Translations under genes and position numbers: made by a program | In this document: piece by piece, positions 30,640 through 43,708 of the stretch | Numbering within the stretch: position 1 is the first letter of the stretch | How the letters are laid out: every line of letters starts with the position of its first letter | Assembly (NCBI RefSeq): GCF_035594125.1 | Contig: NC_087166.1 | Span: forward strand, 19,201,266-19,265,265 | DNA: 64,000 bases | Source of the DNA: Scylla paramamosain | Taxonomy: Eukaryota; Arthropoda; Malacostraca; Decapoda; Portunidae | Reading direction: 5' to 3' | Notes under the pieces: model-generated | The model's database searches: none | What the model saw: the letters and a program-made list of their open reading frames with translations, nothing else | Told to the model about the DNA's origin: nothing

Positions 30640-31960
30640 TTTAAATAAGCCTTTGTCAGTTACTTGCAGGATGTCTTTTAGATTAACTCGATTGTCTTTA
30701 ATAAAGGTAATGGCCCGGTCGCCTGTCATGTTCTTATTGGTGTGTGTATATTTTCATTTTCCATTTGTTATCCCCGCCATTAAATCAAAGTGTGTGAAGG
30801 TCGCTTTAGGCCATCCCCTGTCGTCTGAGGTTATAAGTCTCAGCTCTAGGTCTTTAATTTCATATTTGTTCATTATTTCTTTTATCGAGTTGTGTAATTG
30901 ATGCATTCATGGATATTACTTCCCCGTTTACGTTAATTCTGGATTGTAAGGATTGCCCTATATTCCCTTCTTGAACTGTTTCTTGGGTTTGTTGCTTACT
31001 GAATATTTTTGTTGAGTTAGGGATAATGAAGATTTTAATAGTAGGCAGTCCATTTAATGTTAATACGCTATTGAGCTCTTTTTCGTAAGATCTTGGGTTT
31101 TGAATGTCCATATAATGGGCGTGGATTATGCATGTACTAATCTTGAATAAGTCTTGTGGGTCAGTGTGTAGTGGATGTGGTATATTTGATTGTGTTGTAT
31201 TACGTGTTATTGTTGCATAGGCGTTTCTGGTAGTATCCGATTGCTGCTTATGCTTTTCCGTAATGATGTCTTTTCTTTTTGGCACCTCATAGCCAGAATG
31301 CTGTGGCTTTCGTCACAATTTGTACACTTTTTTGTTAAGGTTTTTACTTTGGTGCCAGACGTGATCGTCTTCTCTACACTCTGAGCATATTTTGTAAATC
31401 TTGACTTTACTGCATTCTCTTGTCTAGTGATCTTCTAGTTTATAACATTTCATGAAGCATGTTTTATGGATGTATTCTTCTTGTGTAATATCTGCTAGGA
31501 GGATGCTTACGTTAAATACCAGTTGACCCTTCTCAATGGATTTTTTTTTCTTTTGCTATGGGATACTGATTGAGTGTGATTTTAAGTCTTTTGGAACATG
31601 GGAACTTAAATGTAGTATTAATGTTGTCTCCTAGCCAATCGCTTTTCAGTAAAAGTTCAAGAAGTTCAAGTATTTTCTTCGGGTGTCTGGCGTACATTAT
31701 GTCATTTAGTCTGTTAATTATGATGATTTTCTTTACTCTTTGATCAAACGATGGGATAGGGGAGAAAGCATTATTTTCCAGTTCCTTTTTTAATTCTTTG
31801 CTGAATATCTTGTTCTTCGTCTATAAGGGTGACTGTGTACCCGTCGTTGGCATCAAATATTCTCGTGGCAACTAGAGTTTCTATTTGAATTAGCTTTTTT
31901 TTCCCTCGAGGGTAGATTTTCACTTTTTTTTTTATTTTTACCCTGGTCATCTTAGTCTAT
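30640..31960 (-). pseudogene. LINE-Z copy 3: ORF1
   Basis: The best open part, 30860-31285 (141 codons), contains SDTTRNAYATITRNTTQSNI, then KISTCIIHAHYMDIQNPRSY and LNGLPTIKIF. Just upstream on the minus strand (31290-31450) come KICSECRED-H and further Cys/His pieces corresponding to the CCHC knuckles of the ORF1 at 61173-61661. The N-terminal part continues in fragments to about 31950, where an ATG-proximal MTRVKIKKKVK-like start can be made out. Confidence 0.6.
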
Positions 31961-32600
31961 ACGCATGTCAGGTACTATTTATTTGTTGGTTCCTTGGAAT
32001 AAAAACCTACCTACGACACCCAGAATTAAACTCTTCCCCCATCTGAAAGGGATCGCAGGAGGCTTGGGGCAGCCTGCACAAGAGAACTTGACCTTACCCT
32101 CACAAGTTGCTGCCACAGCAGCAGATAAGGAAAGTGAGGGGGTAAAGAATACCACCCCCCAAAAAAAAACTGGCAGTCACGTGGACCCACCAACTAGGAA
32201 GGAGGAGAGATATCAGTGCCGTCCTAGCGTATTGCAGGCTGTCCCCAGAGGACGAGAGGAGGAACTAGTAGGAGACACAGAAGGAGGGTAATCCCATAAC
32301 TCCCGCTACCAGAGTCACACTATCCACCGTAGCAGTCTGAGGGTCACTCTCGGATGTGTTCTGGATTATGAACTAGGTGGTCTGACAGCGGGTGAAGTAG
32401 GGGGGCAAGAATAGGGAAGGAAGGATGTGAACACCACAGCTCTCATCGAACAGGGAGAGCCTCGATATACAAGTGGGTTCTAAGTAACACTGGAGTGGCA
32501 GCAGTGCTCTCAAGCTTTTGTGTAGCGCTTCAGAACAAGCCAGACAGTACAGCTAATGGGCCAGAGCAGTCCAGCAATTGGTTACATCAGTCAGTGTAAG
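31960..32600 (-). mobile_element. Probable LINE-Z copy 3 5' UTR and adjoining unknown sequence
   Basis: Moderate-GC sequence upstream of ORF1 on the minus strand. It shares the general leader position but little readable sequence with the other LINE-Z leaders. A plus-strand open frame at 31965-32291 has no recognised domain. Confidence 0.35.
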
Positions 32601-32749
32601 TGTGGATCTGCTAGTAGGCGTTGGTGTTGGAGAGCTGAAGAGAAGGTGGTACCTGGTCTTTTTTTTTTTTGTTTGCTGGTACGTAACCAGCTGGGCTATG
32701 CAGAGCCTCTAGAAAAAGTTTTTTTTTGTTATCTAGTTATCTTGGGAGT

Positions 32750-33385
32750 GGTGTCTTCGCCACGATACTCAGGTCTTCAGTCAGTGTTTCAAAAATTATT
32801 TTTGAAACACCATAGTGTGACTCCAGTTTTCTGTCGCAGGGATAATGTTGTGGGACATTCGAGAATGTAGTGGAGGAGGAGAATGTCTGTGTTTTTGTTT
32901 CAGTGATTGCAAATAAGTATGATCTCGTCTGCAATCATTTCCCCGATGGAGGGATATCCCAGGCGGATTCTATATATGTGCCTCATGGTTTTGTTGAGAA
33001 GGTTTGGTGGCAGAGACAGATGTTTGAATTGGGTGGCCTGTGCGTACCAAAGCGCCGAAGGTGATCCTTTTGTTACCTTTGCAGTATGTTCTTGTTTCGT
33101 GTTTGTTGAGATATGTTTCTTGATGTTGCTTTTGATGAAGGTGAAGCTCTGTGCTGTTGTCGTGTCTGTGTTTTGCTTCGTAGCTACTTCCTTAGCGTGA
33201 TGTCAGCTTTGTCATTGCCTTCCATATGAGGATCCATGTGAGGTACAGCTGTGTTCCTGCTTCTTAGGGTGAACTGTTTTGTGTATGTGTGTTACAAGGT
33301 GCACGTTGTGTTCTGCCTTGTGCTTATTCAATGTCTGGAGAGATGCTTTGGAGTTTGTTGCGATGAGGGCATTGTGTGGCATGAC
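32750..33385 (-). pseudogene. LINE-H: RNase H C-terminal half and terminal zinc knuckle
   Basis: The minus strand, read from 33392 down, gives VMPHNALIATNSKASLQTLN, which is the RNase H helix after the third acidic position; D is changed to N in AT(D/N)SKA. Broken pieces follow, then MRHIYRIRLGYPSIGEMIAD and a final ILICNH...HYILECP patch resembling the C-terminal CCHC of I-group LINEs. This is the continuation of the RNase H frame at 37605-37890, separated from it by the CR1 insertion. Confidence 0.75.
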
Positions 33386-33392
33386 ATTCTCG
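33386..33392. repeat. Target-site duplication of CR1, left (ATTCTCG)
   Basis: Seven bases repeated at 37598-37604. Confidence 0.85.
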
Positions 33393-33515
33393 TCTCGTCT
33401 CAGGTCAGGGTTCCTCGTCTCAGGTCAGGGTTCCACGTCTCAGGTCAGGGTTCCTAGTGAACGGACGTGTTTAGTGAGCAGTGACCTGACGCTAATATAG
33501 CTGGCTAGTGTAGAC
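33393..33515 (+). promoter_or_regulatory. CR1 5' UTR with 22-base tandem repeats
   Basis: Three copies of a unit around CGTCTCAGGTCAGGGTTCC fill 33397-33455. LINE promoters lie in the 5' UTR, so the repeats may be promoter units; this is inference. Confidence 0.7.
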
Positions 33516-34433
33516 ATGGCGCCTTGTGTTGCTGAGTCGACAGGTTGTGTTAGTTCTCCTGTTCTCGAGGCCTTCGTTGCGAAGGTCTCAGAGGTGGAGG
33601 CTGAGTTCCATCGAAGGATCTCGGAGGTGCAGGCTGAGTTTCGTGAGAGGATCTCAGACCTGCAGGCTGAGTTCTATGAGAGGATCTCAGCACCTGTGGG
33701 AGGGTCGTGCCCCACCGTCACCTTACCTAGTAAGGCGACGGAGGAGCAGTGGTCGGTTGTGTGCAGGGGAGCCAAGAGGGTGAAGGTGCTCAGGGCACCT
33801 TCCGTGGAGACGAAGAATCCCTTCAATGTGCTGGAGGAGGGGAAGGAGAAGGAGGTGGACAGGGCTGGAGGAGGCAAGAAGGAGGGGGCAGATGCAGTTA
33901 CCCTGCCCCAAGGTAGAGTGCTTGTGTTTGGTGATAGTCAGGTTAGGCACTTAGATAGTGCGTTCTGTGCTAGGGATAGGAAGCGTAGGTCGAGGGTGTG
34001 TTTGCCGGGGGCCGGGATAGGGAAGGTAGCTGATAGGCTAGACACGTGCTTGGAAAAAGATGGGACCAAGCCCATTGTTTTTCTCAGTGCGGGAGGGAAT
34101 GACCTTGGTAAGGTCAGGAGTGAGGAGCTTATCAGGAGGTTTCGACAGGCTTTGGACAGGATTAGGGACAAGGGTGGGATCCCCGTGGTATGTGGTGTCT
34201 TGCCGAGGAGGGGAGTTGGTGCTGAGTGGCTGTCCAGGGCTATTACAGTGAATCGCAGGCTCGCGAATCATTGTAGGAGTAATGGATGGACGTTCATCGA
34301 CAACTGGGACCTTTTCTATGGCAGGGACACCTTGTACGCCAGGGATGGAGTGCATTTGTCACGCCAGGGTGTTCGTGTTTTGGCCGAAACACTCGAGAGG
34401 GAGGTAACTGCACTCCAGCACTTTTTTCGTTAG
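33516..34433 (+). CDS. ORF1: CR1 ORF1 protein: coiled coil plus SGNH-esterase-like domain
   Basis: 305 residues from ATG at 33516. Residues about 25-58 are three repeats of an 11-residue unit (EVEAEFHRRIS, EVQAEFRERIS, DLQAEFYERIS), which should form a coiled coil. From about residue 134 the protein has the SGNH/GDSL hydrolase blocks: VFGDSQVRH with the nucleophile at Ser141, SAGGNDLG with Asn195, and DGVHLS with Asp277 and His280. Esterase domains of this kind are known in CR1/L2-group ORF1 proteins, where they may act on lipid or membrane; the exact substrate is unknown. All catalytic residues are present. ORF2 follows after 76 bases in a different frame. Confidence 0.9.
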   Translation: MAPCVAESTGCVSSPVLEAFVAKVSEVEAEFHRRISEVQAEFRERISDLQAEFYERISAPVGGSCPTVTLPSKATEEQWSVVCRGAKRVKVLRAPSVETKNPFNVLEEGKEKEVDRAGGGKKEGADAVTLPQGRVLVFGDSQVRHLDSAFCARDRKRRSRVCLPGAGIGKVADRLDTCLEKDGTKPIVFLSAGGNDLGKVRSEELIRRFRQALDRIRDKGGIPVVCGVLPRRGVGAEWLSRAITVNRRLANHCRSNGWTFIDNWDLFYGRDTLYARDGVHLSRQGVRVLAETLEREVTALQHFFR

Positions 34434-34509
34434 TCGGGAGGGAAGAAGGGGTAGTGAGGAGAAGGCAAGGGGCAAATTAGTTAAATCTAGAAAGGAAGCT
34501 AGCTTAGGG

Positions 34510-37500
34510 ATGGTGAGAAATAGCTTAAGTGTTTACTACACAAATTGTAGAAGTATTCTGAATAAAATAGACTTGCTTAGAGGAATAGCGAGTGTAGAGA
34601 AATTTGATATCATTGCTTTGACTGAAACTTGGTTAGATATGTCAGGAAAAGTATTTGATCCAGAGGTTAAGATAGATGGGTATACAATGTTCTATAAAGA
34701 TAGAGAAAACAGGAGAGGAGGAGGTGTCGCGTTATACGTTAGGGACACATTACAGTGCTGTATGAACAATAGAATTAAAACAGATAACAAAGCAGAGTCG
34801 ATATGGGTAGATATTAAGGAAGGATCGCAGTCAGTAGTACTAGGGGTAGTTTACAGACCACCGACCAGTACAGAGGAAATTAACACCTCACTGTGGCAGG
34901 AATTAAATAGAGCAGGCAGGTACAGTCAGGTATGTGTGGTAGGAGATTTTAATTTTAGGAATATCGACTGGAGTCTGATTGTGGGTAACAAGGAAGCAGA
35001 GGAATTCCTTAAGGTAATTCAGGATAATTTTTTAAAACAGGTAGTCGTAGAACCCACAAGGGGGAATAATATTCTAGATTTAATTCTTACTAACAGGGAG
35101 GAAGCAGTCACGCAGGTAGAGGTTGGAGGACAGCTAGGTAACAGTGACCATAGGGAAATTAGGTACAAGCTAGAATGGGAAGAAACTGTTAGAAATAAAA
35201 ACACTAGTAAAATACCTGACTTTAGGAGAGCAGATTTTGAAGAATTAAAAAGGTACCTCCAAGGAGTGGACTGGCAAGGGATGCAGGGTGAAGTCAGGTC
35301 AGGGACGGAGTTCAGAGAGATAAGGCAGGATGAGGGAGGTGAGGTGAGGCTCCAGAAGGGAGGAGGAAAGAGGAAGGGGGGAGATAGGCGTGAGTATGTT
35401 GGAATGTCAGGTCATGCTGAAATGAGAGAGGTAAGGTCGAGGCGAGTTGATGAGGGAGGGGAGAGGATGGTAGGGAACGAGATGAGGGGTCTAGGTGAAG
35501 TAAATGTAGATGAATTGTATAAATATTTCGTAGATAAAGTTCATACAGGTCAATTAGCAAATATCCCGTATAAAACAATAAGATCACAAAAAAATGACCC
35601 TAAATGGATGACTGCTAGGTTAAAGCATTATATAGGGCGTAAGAGAAGTATATATAAGAGATTAAGGGCAGGTGAGGAAGTTTTAAGGACACAGTATAAT
35701 GAATTAGTTAGAACAGTCAGGAAGTTAACGAGGAAAGCTAAGGAAAATTATGAATTAAAGGTAGCCAGCCAGGCGAAGACGGACCCCAAGGGATTTTATC
35801 AGGTATACAGGACGAAAAATAAGGATACTGTAGGTCCATTAAAGGCAGCAGATGGGGAGCTGGTTAGTTCTGGGGAGGAGATTAGTAAACTTCTGAATGA
35901 TTATTTTTTAACTGTCTTCACTCAGGAAAACATGCAGGATATGCCAGATAGTGAACAGGTGTTTAGAGCAGATGAGTATGAGAAGCTGACGGATATTTCC
36001 ATAACTAGGGAGATAGTGGAGCAGGAGATAGATAGGCTAAAAAAGTTCAAGTCACCAGGACCTGATGAAATATATCCCAGAGTACTGAAGGAATGTAAAA
36101 AGATTATTAGTGAGCCGTTAGTTTCTGTCTTTAGGAAATCACTGGAGTCGGGTGAGGTACCAGAAATGTGGAGGCAGGCTAATGTAGTACCCATCTTTAA
36201 GAAAGGGGATAAAACTTTAGCGTCTAATTATAGACCGGTCAGCTTAACTTCAGTTGTAGGTAAAATGTTAGAGTCAATAATAGCCAGGAACATTAGGGAA
36301 CATTTAGACAAACATAACTTGATAAATCAGTCACAGCATGGCTTCACGAAGGGGAAGTCTTGCCTGACAAACTTGTTAAGTTTTTACAGTAAGGTGTACG
36401 AGGCAGTAGATAATGGAGATAGTTATGATATCTTATATCTGGACTTTAGTAAAGCATTCGACAAGGTGCCCCATCAAAGGCTCCTGAGAAAGGTTAGGGC
36501 GCACGGGATAGATGGGAAGGTGTTAGGTTGGATAGGGTCATGGCTTGGTAACAGGCGACAGAGAGTGCTAATAAACGGCTCGAAATCCGAGTGGGGTCAT
36601 GTCATTAGTGGGGTGCCACAGGGATCAGTATTAGGGCCATTATTATTTCTAATATATATCAATGACTTGGATAGTGGAATTAATAGCGATGTTAGTAAAT
36701 TTGCGGATGACACAAAGATAGGTAGATTAATTAGGTCAGAAGCGGATGCCATCGCCTTGCAGACAGACTTAGATAGAATGAATGAATGGACGGATAGATG
36801 GCAAATGCAATTTAATATCAATAAATGCAAAGTGCTTAGCGTAGGTAGAGGAAACCCACACAATAGGTACACATTAAACACCCAAACTCTGGTAGGTACA
36901 GGGTACGAGAAAGATTTAGGAGTTATAGTTAGCTCTGAACTCCGTCTAGGGAAACAATGCATAGAAGCCAGAAACAAGGCAAATAGGGTACTAGGATTCA
37001 TTTTTAGGAGTGTTAAAAGTAGAAGGCCGGAGGTAATATTAAAGTTATACTTGGCGCTGGTCAGACCTCATCTAGACTACGCTGTGCAGTTCTGGTCCCC
37101 ACATTACAGGAAAGATATAGGTCTATTAGAATCAGTACAGAGGAGAATGACTAAAAGGATACAGGGGATGAGGAGTATTCCTTACGAAGCGAGGCTGAAG
37201 CGGTTAAATTTACATTCTCTAGAGAGACGTAGGTTAAGAGGGGACCTGATAGAGGTCTTTAAGTGGTATAAGGGTTATAACAAGGGAGATGTAAGCAAAA
37301 TTCTTAGGATCAGCAACCAGGGTAGAACAAGAAATAACGGGTTCAAGCTTGAAAAATTTAGGTTTAGGAAGGAGATAGGAAAAAATTGGTTCTCGAATAG
37401 AGTGGTAGATGAGTGGAACGGACTCAGTAATCATGTAGTTAGTGCTAGGACACTAGAGAGCTTTAAGAGAAGATTAGACAAGTTTATGGATGGGGATGAT

Positions 37501-37512
37501 AGGTGGAAATAG
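34510..37512 (+). CDS. ORF2: CR1 ORF2 polyprotein: endonuclease and reverse transcriptase
   Basis: 1000 residues from ATG at 34510, without breaks. The N-terminal apurinic-type endonuclease shows YYTNCRSILNK, LTETWLD (catalytic Glu), RRGGGVALYVRD, VVGDFNFRNIDW (D-x-N) and GNSDHREIRYKL (SDH). After a charged linker (residues about 260-330) come the RT blocks: KFKSPGPDEIYPRVLKECKK, NYRPVSLTSVVGKMLESIIA, QHGFTKGKSCLTNLLSFY, LDFSKAFDKVPHQRL (first Asp), ISGVPQGSVLGPLLFLIYIN and KFADDTKIG (Asp733-Asp734). The C-terminus has RPHLDYAVQFWSPHYRKDI. The enzyme nicks target DNA and copies the element RNA in place. No RNase H, as expected for CR1. Confidence 0.95.
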   Translation: MVRNSLSVYYTNCRSILNKIDLLRGIASVEKFDIIALTETWLDMSGKVFDPEVKIDGYTMFYKDRENRRGGGVALYVRDTLQCCMNNRIKTDNKAESIWVDIKEGSQSVVLGVVYRPPTSTEEINTSLWQELNRAGRYSQVCVVGDFNFRNIDWSLIVGNKEAEEFLKVIQDNFLKQVVVEPTRGNNILDLILTNREEAVTQVEVGGQLGNSDHREIRYKLEWEETVRNKNTSKIPDFRRADFEELKRYLQGVDWQGMQGEVRSGTEFREIRQDEGGEVRLQKGGGKRKGGDRREYVGMSGHAEMREVRSRRVDEGGERMVGNEMRGLGEVNVDELYKYFVDKVHTGQLANIPYKTIRSQKNDPKWMTARLKHYIGRKRSIYKRLRAGEEVLRTQYNELVRTVRKLTRKAKENYELKVASQAKTDPKGFYQVYRTKNKDTVGPLKAADGELVSSGEEISKLLNDYFLTVFTQENMQDMPDSEQVFRADEYEKLTDISITREIVEQEIDRLKKFKSPGPDEIYPRVLKECKKIISEPLVSVFRKSLESGEVPEMWRQANVVPIFKKGDKTLASNYRPVSLTSVVGKMLESIIARNIREHLDKHNLINQSQHGFTKGKSCLTNLLSFYSKVYEAVDNGDSYDILYLDFSKAFDKVPHQRLLRKVRAHGIDGKVLGWIGSWLGNRRQRVLINGSKSEWGHVISGVPQGSVLGPLLFLIYINDLDSGINSDVSKFADDTKIGRLIRSEADAIALQTDLDRMNEWTDRWQMQFNINKCKVLSVGRGNPHNRYTLNTQTLVGTGYEKDLGVIVSSELRLGKQCIEARNKANRVLGFIFRSVKSRRPEVILKLYLALVRPHLDYAVQFWSPHYRKDIGLLESVQRRMTKRIQGMRSIPYEARLKRLNLHSLERRRLRGDLIEVFKWYKGYNKGDVSKILRISNQGRTRNNGFKLEKFRFRKEIGKNWFSNRVVDEWNGLSNHVVSARTLESFKRRLDKFMDGDDRWK

Positions 37513-37564
37513 GTAGGAGTGTTTCATACAGGGACTGCCACGTGTAAGCCTGGTCGCTTCTTGC

Positions 37565-37597
37565 AGCTTCCCTTATTTCTTATGTTCTTATGTTCTT
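37565..37597 (+). repeat. CR1 3' terminal octamer repeats
   Basis: TTTCTTATGTTCTTATGTTCTTAT forms the 3' end, about three copies of TTCTTATG, recognised by CR1-type RT in place of poly(A). Confidence 0.85.
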
Positions 37598-37604
37598 ATT
37601 CTCG
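37598..37604. repeat. Target-site duplication of CR1, right (ATTCTCG)
   Basis: Seven bases matching 33386-33392. AT at the junction could also belong to the element tail, so the duplication is 5-7 bases. Confidence 0.85.
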
Positions 37605-38650
37605 ATGTATTCTAGAGCCCCTTTGATGGCCACGAGCTCGGTTCGGAGGGAGGAGACTCCATTAGAAACCCTCCACCTTTGAGTCATGTTTTGGGAAGCG
37701 AAGGCCTCTCTTGTGTCAGGGTCGACAGATCCATCTATGTATATTGTCAATTCATGTTTGTGTGCAAGAGGTATAAGGTGGCAGAGCGTGATGGCTTTGA
37801 GTTTTGTGGGGATATGGAGTACCTTTGGAGTTTTCAGCCAGTCAGCAGTCTTCTCTGATCCAGGCTGGCAACGGTCTCCAAGGCGGCGAAAGTGAGTATT
37901 CCGGGTGTGATGTATCCTTTATGTAAAGAATGTGAGTCATAACCAGAGTGGCGAAAGTTTGCCTGCGCTACGTGCTCATGTTTTGTTAGTGAAATAGTCT
38001 GGGGTCTTGCTGGATATCTATTTTTACTCCTTCTAGGACTGAGTATTGCTGTGACGATCTTGACATCTTGGCAGATACTCCTTGTGTGAGTTGCTGCACT
38101 CTGTAGTGGATGGAAGATGTACGTGTGTCTTCACGTAGGTTGCAGGTTTTGGTCCATTTGGAGGCGGATAAGATTGGGCGGACACACTGTTTTTCTGCAG
38201 TTTCGAGGATAATGAGGGCCTTCTGGGAGGCTGTGAGAAGGCATGGGCGACAGTAGTCTATTAGGAATCAGACTGCATGACTGTAGAAGGCCGACTTTAC
38301 TATCGGTGAGGCTCCTCCTCTGCAGATAGATTTCAGGATGTTTGTTCTGGCGTTGAGTCTGTCTTGTAAGCAGTTGATGTGTGTCCTTAGTGTGAGTTTG
38401 TCCTCAAGCCAAACCCCAAGATAATGGTGTTATTGGACTCAGGGGACTTCAGCACGAGCTGTGGAGATAGGCTCTTCTGGTGTTCGTTCCCCGAAGGACA
38501 TCGCCTTTATTTTGTTGATGTTCAGCTTAAAAAAACAGTTCTTGGCAATTAGAATGTATGAGGCTGAGGGCGGTCTTGGCATTGGCTTGGTGTCTTCTCT
38601 TGACGGCTAGGAGAGTGATGTCGTCTGTGTAGAAGAGAAGAGAGACAACG
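37605..38650 (-). pseudogene. LINE-H: RT C-terminus and RNase H N-terminal half
   Basis: From 38645 down the minus strand reads [20 protein letters not shown] (catalytic YTDD), [20 protein letters not shown] and KAMSFGERTPEEPISTARAE. After decayed sequence, RNase H follows: HELTIYIDGSVDPDTREAFA (first catalytic Asp) and RTELVAIKGALEYIE (catalytic Glu) at 37605-37770. An RNase H after RT marks I-group LINEs. The 5' part is cut off at the TA array 38657. The RNase H frame resumes at 33392 once the CR1 is removed. Confidence 0.8.
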
Positions 38651-38653
38651 GTA

Positions 38654-41660
<3,007 letters not shown>

Positions 41661-43708
41661 AGTTAATAGAGATAGGAGAAGAACAGTGACCGTCTACCAC
41701 AGCAGCAATAGAACGGTCAGAAAGGAAACTTGAGATGAAGTTACAGAGAGAAGGATAGAAGCTGTAGGAGGGTAGTTTGGAAATCAAAGCTTTGTGCCAG
41801 ACTATCAAAAGCTTTTGATATCTCCAAGGCAACAGTAAAAGTTTTACCAAAATCTCTAAAAGAGGATGACCAAGACTCAGTAAGGAAATCTAGAGAAGAT
41901 CACCAGTAGAGCGACTGTGATGGAACCAATACTGGCGATCAGATAGAAGGTTGTGAAGTGATAGATGTTTAAGAATCTTCCTGTTGAGGATAGATTAAAA
42001 AAATTTAGATAGGCAGGAAATTAAAGCAATAAGACGGAATTTTGAGGGATTAGAACGGTCACCCTTTTTAGGAAAAGGCTGAATGTAGGCAAACTTCCAG
42101 CAAGAAGGAAAGGTAGATGTTGACAGACAGAGCTGAAAGAGTTTGACTAGGCAAGGTGCAAGCACAGAGGCACAGGAGGGACAACATAGTAGGGACCACA
42201 TCAGATCCATAAGCCTTCTGAGGGTTTAGGACAGCAAGGGCATGGAAAACATCATTGCGAAGAATTTTAATAGGTAGCATGAAGTAGTCAGAGGGTGGAG
42301 GAGAGGGAGGAACAAGCCCAGAATCGTCCAAGGTAGGGTTTTTAGCAAAGGTTTGAGCAAAGACTTCAGCTTTATAAATAGATGTCATAGCAGTGGTGCC
42401 ATCTGGTTGAAATAAAGGAGGGAAAGAAGAAAGAGTAAAGTTATTGGAGATATTTTTGGCTAGATGGCAGAAGTCATGAGGGGAGTTAGATTTTCAAAGG
42501 TTTTGACACTTTCTGTTACTGAAGGAGTTTTTGGCTAGTTAGAGAACAGACTTGGCATGGTTCCAGGCAGAAATATAAATTGCATGAGATTCTGGTGATG
42601 GAAGGCTTAAGTACCTTTTGTATGCCACCTCTCTATCATATATAGCACGAGAACAAGCTGTGTTAAACCAAGGTTCAGAAGGTTTAGGTCCAGAAAAAGA
42701 GTGAGGAATGTACGCCTTCATGCCAGACATTATCACCTCTGTTATGCACTCAGCACTCAAAGACAGGTTTCTGACACAGAAGCAGTTGTCATTCAAAGAA
42801 AAATCAGCAAAATACCTCCTCAGGTCCTTCTAACTAGTAGAGGCATCACGCCAGAGGAACCTTCGCTTAGGGTGATCCTGAGGAGGGATTGGAGCGGTAG
42901 GACATTATATAGAGATGAGATTGTGATCGGAGGAGCCCAACGGAGAAGAAAGGGTGACAGCATAAGCAGAAGGATTAGAGGTCAGGAAAAGGTCCAGAAT
43001 GTTGGGCATATAATCATGACGGTCAGGAATATGAGTAGGGTGTTGCACCAATTGCTCTAGGTCGTGGATGATAGCAAAGTTGAAGGCTAGCTCACCAGGA
43101 TGGTCAATGAAGCCAAAACTGGTGGTGAACATTGAAATCTCCAAGAATAGAGATCTCTGCAAAAGGGAAGAGAGTCAGAATGTGCTCCACTTTGGAAGTT
43201 AAGTAGTCAGGGAATTTCTTATAGTCAGAGGAGTTAGGTGAGAGATATACAGCACAGATAAATTTAGTTTAAGAGTGACTTTGTAGTCGTATCCAGATGG
43301 AGAAAATTTGGAAGATTTCAAGAGCGTGGGCATAAGAGCAGGTTAAGTCATTGCGCACATAAACGCAACATCCAGCTTTGGATCGAAAATGAGGTTAGAG
43401 AAAGTAGGAGGGAACAGAAAAGGGGCTACTGTCAGTTGCCTCAGATGCCTGAGTTTAAGCAAGGAAAAGAAGATGAGGTTTAGAAGAGGAGAGGTGGTGT
43501 TTTACAAATTAAAAATTAGATCTTAGACCGCGAATGTTGCAGAAGTTAATGAAAAAAAAAGTTGAGGGGGGTGTCAAGACACTTAGGGTCGTCGAAAGAA
43601 AGGCAGTCCGACCTGGGGACATTTATGGTCCCCTCCCCAGATGGGGATTCCAAGGATGGTGTAGGAGTCGCCATAATAATTTTGAAATTTTTGTGTGAAA
43701 GATGTGTG
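41661..43708 (-). mobile_element. LINE-P copy D (minus strand), truncated at both ends
   Basis: It runs from the RT PQGSV region (minus strand, near 41680) up to the ORF start near 43670 and a few bases of 5' UTR. The endonuclease and RT fingers are recognisable in pieces: GSSDHNLIS near 42910, [20 protein letters not shown] near 43030, RAIYDREVAYKRYLSLPSPE near 42620, and PFPKKGDRSNPSKFRLIALI near 42050. Many frame changes. It is joined tail-inverted to copy C and abuts the poly(T) of copy E. Confidence 0.83.

Larger units (their letters stand above)
33393..37597 (+). mobile_element. Full-length CR1 LINE, 4.2 kb, both ORFs intact
   Basis: A short 5' UTR with tandem repeats, ORF1 with an esterase-type domain, ORF2 with endonuclease and RT, and a 3' UTR ending in octamer repeats TTCTTATG rather than poly(A), as CR1 elements do. 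Flanked by ATTCTCG on both sides. It is inserted in the RNase H frame of a minus-strand LINE-H. No stop or frameshift was found in either ORF, so this copy may be competent. Confidence 0.93.

Noticed and set aside
33386..33460. TCTCGTCTC repeats as part of the flanking LINE-H
   Set aside because: The flanking protein frame resumes exactly at ATTCTCG, so the repeats belong to the CR1 5' UTR.
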